Counted from the stretch's first letter, positions 31,419 through 44,613 are shown. The stretch: DNA of 64,000 nucleotides from Lophium mytilinum (GCA_010093605.1 MU004187.1:749383-813382); one strand, 5' to 3'. Made by a program: numbers and translations. The notes: generated from the sequence alone by a model not told the origin.

Positions 31419-32455
31419 AGATAAGATGAGTTTACGAAATTTGATGGCTATAACGAAGCGATAGTAGCAATGAAATAGACCTACTGAAACAGCTTCTCCG
31501 CGCTCACGCAATCTTCCCAGAAATATCAAAAGGACGCTGAAGACCTTCGAAGACGAGTTTGGTTGCTGTGGTTTTACCTAACGCCAAACACACTCCATCT
31601 TCTCAGTTTCTACGGAACTCAACTGCGTCGCTTTATCCCGCAGTCGGTTTGCCCCCTTAGATTCAACCCAATGCACAGAATGAAGAGTGTAAAGTACGTG
31701 ATGAGCAACGTTCTCGAGATTTAGCGTCTCTAGGTTGTCATCCTTGGCCTAGGTTGAGTGCTAGATAGTTTCCACGTGAGATCGGCTATTCTGTTGAGTG
31801 GAAACTGTGTGATGATCTGGACATTGATGCTCACAACTTGACTGTGGGAAAACACGCGCGGCCTGTCATCGTGTCACCGTGCGATAGGGAGGGTGAGTGG
31901 CCTCTAGCATGTTGAACCATTGGTTTGTATGGAATCGAGCAGAGGAGACTTTAGGAAAGACTAGAACGAACCTGTCACTATCCAAGTTCCCGCTGCTGTG
32001 TATTGTTAGGAGGCCTGCATGTTTTGAGAAAGACGTGCTGAGTGAGATGTGGGTGGATACCGGCCCGAGCGGAATACGAGTATGCTAAAGAATAGTGGAC
32101 CGGCGAAGCCCGAATAGGTGGTGCCGTGATAGACTCGGCAAAAGCTGAAGTGAATCTCATGCTGTTACTGCTCGGCTTGGAGATAGAAGAAGTGCAATTG
32201 AATATGCTACGAAGTATGCAGGGCGGTGTCAGGGGTCTGTCATTCACTCGGTATAGTAGGGCCGAACAAGACGCACCAAGCACCCCTCTGGAGGGAGCGG
32301 TCAGTTATTTTGTGCAGCGCTACAGGGTAGATAGCTCAATTCGGCAAGCGCGGCTGAGTCAGTCTGCAACTCCTCTTCTCCGCCACGTCGCCCATATCTT
32401 ACAGTCTTACTGCCCGACGATAATTACAGTAACATACAACTGCATCGCGACCACC
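31419..32455. other. intergenic
   Basis: About 1 kb between two plus-strand genes, with no supported gene. A TCACGTG-like word is absent, but CACGTGAG occurs near 31772. Confidence 0.45.
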
Positions 32456-34368
32456 ATGGGCAGGCACGCCAATCCCGATATTCGTCGCGCCTTTGCCGAA
32501 TTCCAGGACGAGAGCACCCCCTCCAAGGTGAATACCAACCCCCCAAGAGCCAATGCTTCCACCCGGTGCGATCGCGTCAAGATGCCACTGCAAGGCTGCG
32601 ACGCGGTGCGCTTCCTATCCGAGCTCCTGACTGATGATCGCAGTGCAACAAAGTACGATGCCTCCATTGTGGCTTCGTTCGCGCGAAGAACACGACGCGC
32701 CAGATTGAGCACTTGCAGGAGTGCCAGGCCTACCTCAGCTCCGCCGAAGCGCAGGCTCACATGAGGGAGAACCCCGAAGGCACCACCCCCATCGACCCCA
32801 GCATGCCCGACCCCAATACGCGTGCTATTCTCAACGGCACCCATCCCAATCCAAACCTCCAAGTCCATCGTCGTGGCCCGAATTCGAAGCGCAACCGCGA
32901 AGGCCTCCCCATAATGCCGCATATGCCTCAGAACGTCGCGCCCTCGCCGCTTGTGCCGTCCTTGACAGCCCATCTCCTCACTGTCTGCGGCCCGTCCTTC
33001 CAGGCGGCGACACAGACGCCTTTCCTCTCGCACGCTGGCTGTGGCACGCTCGCTGCTGCTCCACTGTCGCAGTGGCTGGTCCAGGACGGACACTATGCGC
33101 GTGGATACATCCGCTTCATCGGGCAGCTGCTGGCCAAGATTCGTCTCCCCCAGACCACCAATTCGCAGTTCCACATCTCGTATCGGACCATGGACTTGCT
33201 GATATCGGCCCTGAACAACATTCGTCGCGAGATCACCTTCTTTGAGATCAATGTGACCAAGTACGGCCTGGCACTCAACAACGATCCACCGAGCCCCATC
33301 ACTCGTGCCTATCTTGATCTGTTCTTGAGCGCGAGCAGCTCCAGTGCATCTATGCTGGAGGGTATGGTGGTTCTGTGGGGCACTGAGCATGTAAGTATTC
33401 TATTCCTTCCAAAGGAATCTGTCCAGAGCGCCTCCAGCATGTTAAAAGTCACTTTAATATAATACGCATTCACTAATACCTCTGCAGTGCTACCGTTCCG
33501 CGTGGACCTATGCTGCCACTTTCAGCGGTACCCTTTCCACCCCTTCCACTGATGCCCACATCGTTGCCCTCCACCAATCTCTCATCCCCAACTGGACCTC
33601 TCCAGCTTTCTCCAAGTTCGTCGACGCCACGCGTGCCCTTGTGGACGAGCTCGCCAACACAACCACCTCTCCTAATGGAAAAGAGGAGATGCTGCGTTGC
33701 GAGGAGGTCTTCCGCCAGATCTGTTGGCTCGAGGAGCGCTTCTGGCCCGATGTCGACGGTATGGGTCAAGAGGACGAGAGTGCTCGCTTGGCCTCAGGTG
33801 GAGGCCTGGGCAGCTTGAGTGGAAACGGCCTGAGCGGTAGTGTTGGACCCCTTGGTGCCGGGATTGGCGGCCAGAGTGACACTGAGACTCCTGGCGCCAA
33901 TGGCCAGGTCGCATTCAGTGGCCTGAATGGCATCGAGAACCAGGAGGCATAGTAAGTTTCGTATCGACGGTTGTACGCAAAATCATTATTCTGGGTCACA
34001 AATACTAATCTCGTTTCCTTTTTCGAAGTCCAGAAGTCGTGGAACATTGGTTGGAGAAGTTTCTTCCGTCTATGTTAGAGCTCCTTAAGCCAAAGAAGGC
34101 TCCAGTAATCATCACCACAACTGAAGCAGTCTTTGTTGGTAAAGGACAAGCTTCTTCTGTTTTTGGAAAAGGACAAGCTTCTTCTGCTTTTGGAAAAGAA
34201 CAAGCTTCTCTTGGTTTTGGCAAAGGACATCCTTCTCCTGGTCTTGGTAACGGACATGCTTCTCTTGGTCTCAGTCCAGGAGAAGCTTCTCTTGCTCTTG
34301 CTGAACGACATGATTCCCTTGATCTTGGTCTAGGACAAGCTTCTGTTGTTAAAGGACAAGAGGTTTAG
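32456..34368 (+). CDS. BED zinc finger + TENA/THI-4-like protein with 9-residue tail repeats
   Basis: Four exons (32456-32527, 32644-33390, 33488-33951, 34029-34368) give 540 residues. Exon 1 plus exon 2 start form a BED-type zinc finger: FAEFQD, CLHC and HLQEC supply the Cys2-His-Cys ligands. A linker with RRGPNSKRNR follows, then an all-helical domain resembling TENA/THI-4 (haem-oxygenase-like fold) with FFEINVTKYGLAL, LWGTEH, CYRSAWTYA and CWLEERFW. The last intron is inferred from a GTAAGT donor that overlaps a TAG (ATAG/TAAGT at 33950-33956), a CTAAT branch point, a T-rich tract and a CGAAG acceptor. Without it the protein ends at 33952 with 427 residues. With it, a Leu-rich segment and eight GQASSVFGK-type repeats are added. 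Possibly a DNA-binding regulator; enzymatic activity is unproven. Confidence 0.78.
34144..34359 (+). repeat. 27-bp tandem repeat, eight units (coding)
   Basis: Units begin GGACAAGCTTCT and code for nine residues, based on G-Q-A-S-S-x-F-G-K. Identity is highest in units 1-2 and decays to the right, while the 27-base register is kept in all eight, as expected if the frame is translated. Confidence 0.85.
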
Positions 34369-34447
34369 GGCTTTGGACCCGCCTTCACTCTTCTCATTTC
34401 TCCTTCAAGGGTTTTGGAGGAGTTATTGGGTGGCTTCTTTACTGTTC

Positions 34448-34549
34448 TAGGTGTATTGGGTCCAAGGTTGGGAGAGTGTTATTAGGTGTATTGGGTCCAC
34501 GGTTGGGAAAGTCACTAGGTGTATTGGGTTTCGAGGTTGGGAGAGTGAT
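34448..34549 (+). repeat. ~34-bp tandem repeat, three units (3' region)
   Basis: Three units of TAGGTGTATTGGGTyC.AGGTTGGGAGAGT, 33-35 bases each, lie about 80 bases after the stop codon of the BED/TENA-like gene. Confidence 0.8.
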
Positions 34550-37500
34550 ACCACATCCTGTGATGCGTCTCGGGCTTTCTCTTCACACCTGTTTTACCGA
34601 TACCTGTCCTTTTCCTTCTACTCTCACGGCGGTGTCATGACGGTGTACACATGTACATACGTAGGTTCTAATGCCCTATCGGTCTGTGACTGATTGGGGA
34701 CAAAATACCTTTCATCTTCGATTTTTGGTTCCTAGTGTCTGATGTCGTGAACCCTCTTTCACTTCTACCTTTCTGTACTCGTGAATTCTATCGCGCTTCT
34801 TGGTTGTGAGGCTTCAGTCATTGGTTTACTTTGACACTATGCCACGAGATTCCCAATTGCTTACAATGAATTAGGCCCCGTGCTCGAAAAAGAATTCTTC
34901 GGTCACTCTTTGCTTTCTAATTTCGCCCACTATTCACTTGATCGCTCTCCGAGGATTGCGAAACTCCATATACTCATCGGCAGAATCCTACTCGCCTGAC
35001 AGCCTATGGGGGCGGCACCTTGTGCGTTGATAAACAATCGAACATCTCGCGGAGCATTGATTCCCATAACCCGCCGTGGATCCACTCACTCTCCCATTCC
35101 GAATTGCAACCAGGGGATTTTTTGTTCGTGAATGTTAGTATGAAGGTGTAAAGAGACTGCGTTGCTATTGCCTGTCGGTGTGGGACTCTCCTCTTACTAT
35201 GGCTAGAGACGCACGAGACGGCTCGTAGAACTGCATGTAGGACTCGGACATCGACGACAATTATTCCTGGGATACCGACAAAGCGAACCGGCGGTCCGGC
35301 GGGCTGGAGACGGATTTCAGCAGTCGCTGGCGTTGGAGTATATATGGGAGGGCCTGGTGGGATGGAAGAGGGGGAAGATGGAGGTGGAGTAGGAGTGGGT
35401 GTGGTGTAGTGTGATTGGCGGATTTGATCAGCTGGGGAAGAACGGTTGTAGAGGAGAGGAGGGTTGAGATGCAGGCAGTACGTCTGCTTAGTACGTCTGC
35501 TTAGAGATGGTGGTGTTGGAGGAGAAGATACGCTCAGCTTATGATTTACAGAGTCGAAAATGAGACACTTTGGATATTCCAATAGATGGGTCATGGTAAT
35601 TTGGCTTCTGGCATTTGGGGTGGGCTGGAGGATGGAAGAGGTTGGAGGGGGGGCAACGAGGGAGGAGTTCGTAGGCAAAGAGGAGCAGGGCGGTGCTGCA
35701 GGCAAGGTAGACTTGCCGAGCGTCTGCGGTCTATGATACGGAATGTTTGGACGGGTTGATAGTACTACTATGTGACAGGTGGAGTGGGTTGTAAGAAGAA
35801 GGGTGGCTTTGGGGAGATCGCCACGTCACGGCTCGACGATTTAGTTGCTAGGCAATGATTGAGTCATAAGTGATAGTCGATGATGCGACTTGGCGATGAA
35901 CGTGATCGTTTAACGTTCCACGAGGAATGCGGACAGGTACCTCTAGGTGTGTCCTTGAACTCTCTTTTGACCTCGACTGGAGCTTAGAGGGCAGAATCAA
36001 GTGATTATGGAATCGCAGCTAGCGGATGAGGAGGATGATAGATAAGGGTATGGACACCATGAGCATTGATACCTTTAAATTCACTTTTAAGCGAGGTGTT
36101 TCTTGGACCTTGAGTCAGTGCACAATAAGCACGTGACTCACTATGATCACGTGGTAGGCTTATTGGATAAGGGAATGTCAAAGATGCTTCTGTTTAGGTC
36201 GAAGTCGGGAAGTGAAGTGGATTGTAAGGGTCCGATCGTAGGACGCCCTAGAATTCTTAGACAAGTGTTGAAAAGAGGCAGTTGCACCTAAGAATCGAAT
36301 AGGCATCAGGGGTTCTCTTCAAGGGCGGGTTTTCACACCTATTCGGATAGCTTCTGGGTATAGCTGAGAATTCTCCCTTGCCGATTATTGATAATGTATC
36401 ATTGAAGGGCTTGGCCATTCTAGTGGCTGCAACGCTGGCATCAGATTGGATTGGATTTCCTTTTTCTTTTGCCTTCTTCGAAGTGTGGATTCTGCGTTCA
36501 ATTGCTGGGATAGCGAGCATTTCTTTGACCCTTTCCTGCCATTTTTCAACGTTTGATGCCTTCCAATTGAATCTGGGCCAGTTTCCGAGACTCATGAGCA
36601 CTTTTACGTCTTTTCTGGCTCGGATTGCGCCAAACCGCCGCCATGACCTCTTGAAAAGCTAATTTTGATAAGGTATGCCCCATCAAGTTTCATTGTAAGA
36701 CTCGAAGGCGATGCCTCGTCCTCGAAGTGTGATTTGAGGGCCTGGTCATGAAAAGTGACATAAATAACGTCTCGGACAGCAGCGCTCATGGGCCTACTCA
36801 GCAATTAGACGCTTATGAGATGCCTGTTTCTGGGAGGAGGATGATACACGTAAAGAGCGTAAAAAAGAGGAGAAATAGGTATCGCAGCTTGCAGTAGGTT
36901 CCCATATTTGCGAAGTGAGCTTGAAAATGTGATTTCGTGACATGACCTGAAAGAAAGTCAGAACACCACGGTCTGTGCACATCTTATTCTTTTTGAAGGA
37001 ACTTAGTGAACAGTAGAGCTTCAAACGTTGCTCTATTATAAAATGATGGCGTGATCACCCGATAGAGAGCAATGCCGTTTGCTTGCAAGATTCACTGGGG
37101 TTTATCTCCACTGGGCGGCTTCTACTCGTAAGCTGTGGCCAGTGCTTCCACCCCTCAACGCTATTGACCAGGGTCGGTACACCGGATTGAGCACTATGAG
37201 GATTACTTAATGAACTTGCGAAGACTAATATAAATAAGAGACGGAACATTCGGTTGGCCAAGCTTCAAGTTCTGGATATGGGCACCCTTTGTGTCGATAA
37301 TATACACAGAGTGTGGAAATGCTTCAGACCATTCCCATAGCCGTGTGCGTGACTGTCGTGGTATGAAGTGTTGATGCTTAATGCCCTGATCTTGCAAGTG
37401 ATTATGACAAAAAGAGTTGACTCCTGAATGCCAGTATGCCAGACACCTCTCCCTGATCACACGAGGCCTAGGGCGTATTGTTCCGTGTTGAACAATCGGA

Positions 37501-40500
37501 GCCGCGAATTCAACCACAGTACCTTCAGTTCCGAGTCTTAAGCCGCTGACACAGTGAAAGAGCTCTGTTGACTCGCTGTCTCCCTGACATGGCCCATTCT
37601 GACGAATTTGCAAGCTTTTTCATTCATAGTGAACGTCACTCAATCATACAGCCGTCATGTCTTAGATCAAGTCCACTTGAAAAGTACTAGGTTGACAGTG
37701 AGTCTTCTAGCTCAAGACAGCAGAACCATAGTGCACTACTTCAGTTCTGAGCTCAATAAATGAGCCGCAAAGGAAATTGGTAGAAGCACTTGCTTTGAAG
37801 AGATCTTGCAGGTGGAGATCTAGCTTGAAAGCATTCTGTCATCGAGTTAGAATGCCTTAGGACGGCGGATTTTACGTGCTTTAGCTGTGTGGGCTCTTGA
37901 GACTTCGCTTGAGGGTCTCCTCAAGCCGGAGTCTTTAACATGCCGTGGGAAGACGCAGGGAAGGGGTCCCTAGCTAGGTGCGTTGCTAATGTCCAACGGT
38001 TCTTCGAGTCCTTTTGATGGAAACGGACTAGATGGTCTAGGAGACTACTCAGTCCTATGGAGTGGACGATACGGGTTTGCTGATGGAGTATGTTGCTTGT
38101 GGTAAGGTTGCTCAGGGGGGGATCTTGGAAGCTGGGTTCCGGAGGTCGATTCAGGGGGACACCTACCGTAATCGATCAACGAGAGAACACTTTTCGGAAT
38201 TACTGCTAACCTTTGTCCATTCTTTCATGGGCCAGAGTCGTATTACAACGGTCGTCGAGATGTATCACTTTCATCTCGTCACTCGCTGAGCTTTGGACCC
38301 TATCCTCTACCCAGTCTTCCACAGCGTCAAAGTTGATCGAGGTGGTCTCGAAACTTCATTTCGGAAAAGTTGCATCACAGCGGGTGATCTGGTCCTGGAG
38401 GGGAAGGGAGTCCTCTCCTCATCCGGATGTCTAGCCGTCAAACCAGCGGATGTATCCCATTACAACCCTGAATGTCGCAAGGATAATGGCGGCCGCAAGC
38501 GTGGATACTCCAGACGAAGACGAACCGGCCCAATCGGTGATACAGCTTACCTGGAGAAAAACAAGAGAGCGATCCCAGGAAAGTATGCTCGTTCGGCTGC
38601 CTTGCGGACATCATATAATCATAATAAAGTGGAGGAAACGTACTAGGTGGACGTGCACTAGCGAATCTACGAGTACGCGTTGCTCAGGGGTACGCATGAG
38701 AAATACAGGGCTCTCTACTGCTAAAGCAGGGACTATTTGTAGTTTCTTTGAGTATCGGTGGCATACTAGCTACCCCGCGATCTCTTTCCATCCAAAATGC
38801 CAATGGACGCCGGGTCACCTCTACCCAAAACCTCTGTCTGTTAGGTACAGATGTAAGGGAGCTCTGGGCCGAATGGTGATCAAGATGGCCTGGACACAGT
38901 TCCCAACCGATATTTTTAATCTCGAAATCTTGCTAAGGTTTCTGGATCTTAGGGTTAGCCTTGTTGCGTTGCAAGTGAATTGGTGAACTAGACTCGGATC
39001 TTGAGTCGTATTTGATGTAACCTTGGCATCCCCACATCGCACTCACAAATGCCAATATTCGGGGGTTCTGTTCCTGTTCCCCCTCATTTCGTCTGAAAGG
39101 TTTTGGTCCAATAGTCGAAAAACGATTCAGCCCACTCGGCTGTCGAGAAGTATGAAGGCCGGCAGAATTTTCCCTTACGTGTTATCAATCGTGGCAGGCA
39201 TACGGTTACCCCTCTTTGTCCTCTTTCCCATTTTCCGTTCGCTTTCGTATATCCGTTCTCGTTCTCTTTCACACGTCCGTTCTCTTTCTCATTTTTTCTC
39301 TTCCTGTTCCAGAGTGACAACTGTTTCTTTTCTTGTTTCCGTTTCCTCCTTTCTTTCGTTTGAACGATCCGTCTCTCGAGAGCCAATCTTGGGTGGACAG
39401 TAGTCATTGGAAACCGAACCTTCCAGTGACACAAAGGATTCAGTCAATGAGCTGACTCTCTTTGAGTGTTGTTTCGATTACCTTGGAAGAGCTTGCCATA
39501 CAAAAGTCCATCGGAAAGAGTCCGCGAACATCTGCACTGGGCCGTATGTGGTCTCCTGAAGACCTTGTCTACCTTGTCAAATTGGCTCCGCCATAGTTGT
39601 CTCGACTTGGCCCCTGAACATACCTAGTGTAGCACCATAGAAGTACGGTATCGGTAGCCGAACTGTGGCAACTCTGTTACAAAACGGGTGTCGAGAGCCT
39701 TGAATTTGCGAGTTTCCGTTTCGGAAGGAGGGTGGGTTATCGTCCACGTGTTCACTATCACGTGACTTGTCTGATACGAATTGGTAAGAAACGCGACATC
39801 CGAATTCCTGCCTTTGTCTCACGAAAAGGTGTTCCAAAGTCTTGCGGAGTGCCTTCCATGATGCTACCATCCAGTCTAACAAGGCCGACTGCCAGCGTGG
39901 GAAGGTTTGTGTCTTTGGTAATAATGCAACGTTGTTGAAACTCTCCTACCGGCGCGCAGGAGCGCTCTGGGACCAGCATGTGTAAGAAGACTTTCTTGCA
40001 ATTATGGGCATAATGAACAGTTGAGTGATCTTCTTCAGTGTTCGCGCTTGACGAAGAAATGTGGTGATGAGGTGCTCAGGGGTTCCGACCCTGGAGGAGG
40101 AAAAGGGGCTTGGACATTGATGGACTCGGGGTCTCACCGTGAACGCAATGGCAGAAACCTCTCACATCTATCAGTATAGTACTGACGCCGAGTGGTGGTG
40201 GTGTTGCGGGCTGGTGGTGTTGTGACTAGGTGATGTTGTGGAGTTTGTAGAAGACCGGGGGAAGTGGGCCGGAGAAGAGGCCAGCCCGATGGCGGAACCT
40301 TGGCATTGTCGCAATTCTGGGCGCATCTTGCTGGAACTACTCCAGAAGGAGACGGATTGTCTCGGTGGCTTTCTAAGAAGAAGAGAATATGGGAAAAGAG
40401 GAGGCATTTTCCAAGAATCGCACACTGAGTGGAACACCTGGTCGGGCGATGGGAAGCCGCCACCATCACCGCAAGAAACGAGGATAGAGCGACCCGCGCA

Positions 40501-42648
40501 GCACCTGCCTGACGGAGGATACAGGATATGCGCAAGCCTGTCGAGCGCTCCCATAGAAGTCTAAGGACGGTCTCCAGCGTCGTCGCCGCCTCAACGAGAA
40601 ACGCGACTTGAAAGCGCGACAGCTCCGTGGAGAGGGTTGGGAGGAGGTCCTTCGCTGTGTGGTATCAGCTTGAGTAGTGGGCGCCGTACAGCACTTACTA
40701 GGATTTTTGGAGCGCATTCTATGGTTTGGCGAAGGAAGGGAAAAGGGCGAAGCGCAAACCCACATTGGTCGTCAGCCAAGCTGCCCAGGTGGTAAACACC
40801 GCCCCCCCCCCTCAACCCATACCCCCTGCTGCATACGCGCACGCCTGTGTGATCTAGCGCATGAAACCCTCCCATGGTTCTGGACATAGGGTTGCGACAG
40901 TAGATTCACTGTGCTGGAAGCGCTGCGCAACCTTGCTCAGCCTCTCTCCTGATTGTTTACGACGCCGAAAGGCATCGCAGGTGAGGGGCCTCACCGACGA
41001 ATCATCGACACGAATGACGCTCGTTTACCCGCCACATCCGCTCTCCGAATATAACATGCCTCCCAGTTCATGGCAATATCCCAAGCACTCCCCACGGCAC
41101 AGCCATAATTGCCGTTTCCCCATCCAAGATATTATCGATGCCTTTTCAATAATCATCTCCAATACTTATCAACACCTCAACAAGAGAGCTCACACGCGAT
41201 ATCACAGCTTCTGCGCTTTAAATTAAGCTATTTGAAGAGAAGGACTCGAGGACTATCTCCCTTGATAACTTAACAGAGATCGAGCGCCTTACCGCCTACT
41301 CCTAATTATTACAGCTGAATTGGAGATAAAGCTATCTCTTGCGCAGCTTTGAAGCATCTCCTGTCACCTGCAGTTGAGATGAACTGTCTGGTGATAAGCT
41401 TAATGGTGGTGCTGTCGCAGACGACTAGTACGGTGAAGTCGGGCGCCGATTGCTGAATCTAATGCGGGAGTGTATGTGAGATTGAGACTCCGGTGCGAAG
41501 TGGTTGTGCAGCTTTTAAGCACAATTTCTGACAAGAAAGAGCGCATTAAGCAATAAACCCATTGCATTCAATCAGGCCGTGTAGGATCGTAGCCTAGGCG
41601 GCCGAATCGTGATCCCCTGCGAACCTAGATTGAGACTAGTCTCCCGAGGAAGACGGTATTATACTTATACCTGAAGCCAGCAAGACTACGATGTCAATAT
41701 TTCCACTACAGGCTCACCTGAGCTGGTTCTAGCATTTATTAAGACGGAAGGATGACGCTGTGAGCCCGATGCCCTTGTTTTAGATGGCTCGTCGCCGGTT
41801 TGCCCAATGTCACAAGGCTTCGAATCCGTGTCATCAAGCGATGCTAGGACAGGCAGAGGCATTTTCAGCAGCTTGTAGTCTGTGACGCGCAAGAAGACCT
41901 GTGCCTATACGTGCGATAGGTTTCGCAAACGAAGTGATGTCTTCTAATCGTGGCTTGACAAATATGAGATACTGTACATATAACATGAAGTACGTGTTCT
42001 CGTCGGATTGAAATACTTACGCAGGATCTGATGCAGAGTTTACCCAGCTCCCGTTCTGGAATAGTCTTTCTTCGTCCTGTAGATTTTTGGTAGTATCCTG
42101 ACGATCGTTTCGAGATAATGTTGTGCTTCATGGCCGGGTGCACCTAGGCAGCAGGCTCCAGTCTTAGCTCCTTCTCTTCAACATTACAACAGACTGGGTG
42201 GTGCAATGTGTGTCCACTGCCGTGAAGTGATGGCAGACTGCATCTTTATGCGCGGGAAACCTGGCGGAAATACCTCCCTCTATTTCTAAGACGGAAAGTT
42301 GGCCCTCGCCCTCGGCATTTGTCTCGTTTTCGTACATGTAGAGCTATCCTGTATTTATATTCAATTAACCATGCCACGGTGAACTCCACCAGCTCACAAG
42401 ACTCTACACTATACATTTAGCTGCAGCCCTTCCATTGGCGGGACTGATAATCGCAGTGAGCCGTAATAAAGTTGACGGGAAGGCCCGTGCACCCGAATGT
42501 TTACTTTCAAGACATCACTGGGAGCCTGTCTTTAAACTTAGCACTCCAGCAAGTCAGTCCAACACACAACCCAACCTCTATAACACCACCTGGTCCCATA
42601 ATCTTCCCGTTTGACACAAGCGAACCATCGTCCCGCCGGTTACACACC
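34550..42648. other. gene-poor stretch of ~8 kb
   Basis: No convincing gene, RNA or intact mobile element was found apart from the weak frame at 35004-35594. Short frames (36.2-36.8 kb minus, 37.2-37.6 kb minus, 38.1-39.0 kb plus) lack family motifs and splice context. There is a CT-rich tract of TCTCTTTC type at 39240-39310 and a C10-C12 run near 40800. The stretch may be decayed repeat DNA. Confidence 0.5.
35004..35594 (-). CDS. hypothetical protein, weak
   Basis: An open frame of 197 codons from ATG 35594 (the open frame itself extends upstream to 35705 without ATG). The product is Pro/Ser/Thr-rich in the middle (TPTPTPPPSSPSSIPPGPP) with a hydrophobic stretch FVGIPGIIVVDVRVLHAVL. No domain is recognised, no intron is evident and there is no paralogue here. 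The low-complexity bias can create long open frames by chance. Confidence 0.22.
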   Translation of the reverse strand: MTHLLEYPKCLIFDSVNHKLSVSSPPTPPSLSRRTKQTYCLHLNPPLLYNRSSPADQIRQSHYTTPTPTPPPSSPSSIPPGPPIYTPTPATAEIRLQPAGPPVRFVGIPGIIVVDVRVLHAVLRAVSCVSSHSKRRVPHRQAIATQSLYTFILTFTNKKSPGCNSEWESEWIHGGLWESMLREMFDCLSTHKVPPP

Positions 42649-43496
42649 ATGAACCGATCGTATAGAAAGTACAGGTGTCTAGTACTTGTGGAGGATCACA
42701 CTGGCAGGCATGTCCGCTCGGAAACGGTACGTTGTTATGCCCTGATATTTATTAGGTACTCTAGAGTGTCTCACTAAATCAAGATGTATACAGGGCCAAA
42801 TTCGAGCATACACCGAACCTCGTCCACTTCACTCGAAGGAGTATGAAGACGCTGTACTCCGGCCTGTCCCTCCCTTTACCTCCAAGCCTACAAATTGCCT
42901 AGAACCTGCAATCAACTCCCAAACCAACCACGACGCGCACGCTTCCAATGGTGTCCTTCATGAAAGACCAACGACCACGGGAATTACCAATCGACGCACA
43001 CTTCCTCGTACTACAACTCCCGGAGTTACAGGATTTGCAGAGCCAACTAGCAATCCCCCAAACAATCCTCGCAATGTTACGCCTCATGACGGCCTCAGCC
43101 TGACTTCGCCTGCAAACGTGAACCCATCGAGGGCTGAACAACCCAACACTATGACTACGGGGTCGAGAGGAGGAATTGAGGGACCCATTCAAAAACATAG
43201 ATGGGGAACAAACAGTTGAGGCGATTGAGTATTGGGCTTATTGGCCTCGTGCCTTCTTTCCAATGCTACCCTACGTCAATTTGTCCGCGGAAGGTCAAAT
43301 TCTGTACTACATCGGTGCTAGTTCTACAGAAGATCATGACCTACACTCGTCCACTCCTCTGGTTTCAACTGCATCAGTTACTGAACAGGGCATTTCGACC
43401 CCTTCCACCACCCCAGAGCTCGCTCCCGAGCCGATGTCTGACGCCGAATTCTTTCAAGGACTCCGTGACGCCGTGTACGGTCATTCGCAATACTAG
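42649..43496 (+). CDS. hypothetical protein, small tandem family member 1
   Basis: Three exons (42649-42726, 42794-43117, 43170-43496) give 242 residues. The first splice (GTACGT donor, ACAG acceptor) is good. The second (GTGAAC donor, GAGAG acceptor, 52 bases) is weaker and was chosen because it joins to the frame that matches the neighbour at 44614. The shared part is DPF, then EYW.YWP, P..NL.A.G, and (Y/F)Y(I/L).ASSTE, followed in both by a Ser/Thr/Pro linker and a short helix (AEFFQGLRDAV here). No domain, signal peptide or membrane segment was recognised. Confidence 0.5.
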
Positions 43497-44613
43497 GGAC
43501 CGAAGCAAGTTTGGCGGAAACGGGGTTTCATTCAAAGCAGGTTGTGGGAATGAAACTTTCCTAATAGATCAGTTCCCTAAATACTTCCATATGCAATCAC
43601 AAGTCCAAACCCTTCAACGTGATCATAAAGATATCTTGACACGTCGTGGCACTGATGGATTATAAAAGTCCAGTCCTTATGGCGTTTAGGTAGTATGGTC
43701 TCACCGGGGTGGGGTTGTGCCACTGAGCACCATCCTCTTACTGCCAACATTTAGAAGGATCAGGTTCTACTTGTTCTCTCCCATTACTGCGTTGTACACT
43801 GTGAGAGACTTGCGTGGATATAGTAGTACAAGACAGTAGTTCTCCTCTCCGTGCATGTTAGATTCAGATTAAGACGATGCAGTAGTAGGTATCTACCGTG
43901 CGTGTACTGCTCGCCTGTTTAAGAACCAAATTGTAGAGAATGAGGCCTTTTGCTATGCCCGTGAAACATGAGTAACGTATTTACTGGAACATGCTTCATT
44001 CGTCCTGCCACAAACAGAGTTTCCTGGAACTAGATCCGTTTGCCTGCCGATTCTTCTCAAGATACCAAAGATCACAAGGACAGGCTATAAGTCTTGCACA
44101 TCCGTTCACCGCCGTTTGGGGTGGCCCCAGGTGTTCCGACAGTCTAGGCGCGACGTCAAGTCTCAAGCATTGCAAATTAGAGTGCTTCTTGACTCCTTGG
44201 CTGCTGATTAGCCGGGCTACTCCTGTCATTGGTGTCCAGTGAGCAATATTGGAGCCAAGCAGAGACAGATCCGAGTGCCCAGACTTATGGCCCAATATTG
44301 TAAGGATATTGCCTTTTAACACATCGTAACTAAATGCCTGCATGAGAAACTAAATGCCTCGGAACTTCAAGGTAGTGAATCATTGGGGACCACACAAAGG
44401 TGAAGTTTGCCCCGACGTCATTAGCGAATGAGTTGTTTCTATTCACTCACGTCTCGTAAAGCGAAGCCGATGACTAAGAGGCGTCACAGACGTAGAAATA
44501 TAAGGAAAGCTTCCACACCTCCATTTCTCGAACACCAGCGCGCCCACCCGACCTTTCTCCTCCCCGCCTGTTGTTAGTACACTTACCAACGCGATCCCAA
44601 CACATCCGTACCA
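43497..44613. other. intergenic
   Basis: 1.1 kb between the two related small genes. The words GTGCCCAGACTTATGGCCCA (44274-44293) and GTTCAGACTTATGGCCCA (near 45792) recur after both genes, so part of this spacer may have been duplicated along with the gene. No gene supported. Confidence 0.5.

Noticed and set aside
36257-36804. Two adjacent minus-strand frames (MSAAVRDVIYVTFHDQ and a basic downstream frame)
   Set aside because: Could be one decayed gene with a frameshift (EVMAAVWRNPSQKRR in a third frame), but no family resemblance supports it.
37203-37613. 136-codon minus-strand frame
   Set aside because: Single open frame without motif, paralogue or intron evidence.
38062-38986. Overlapping plus-strand frames of 75-178 codons
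   Set aside because: Composition is not protein-like and frames conflict; no support for a gene.
40134-40887. Several frames on both strands near 40.1-40.9 kb
   Set aside because: Mutually overlapping with no domain; typical chance frames in GC-rich DNA.
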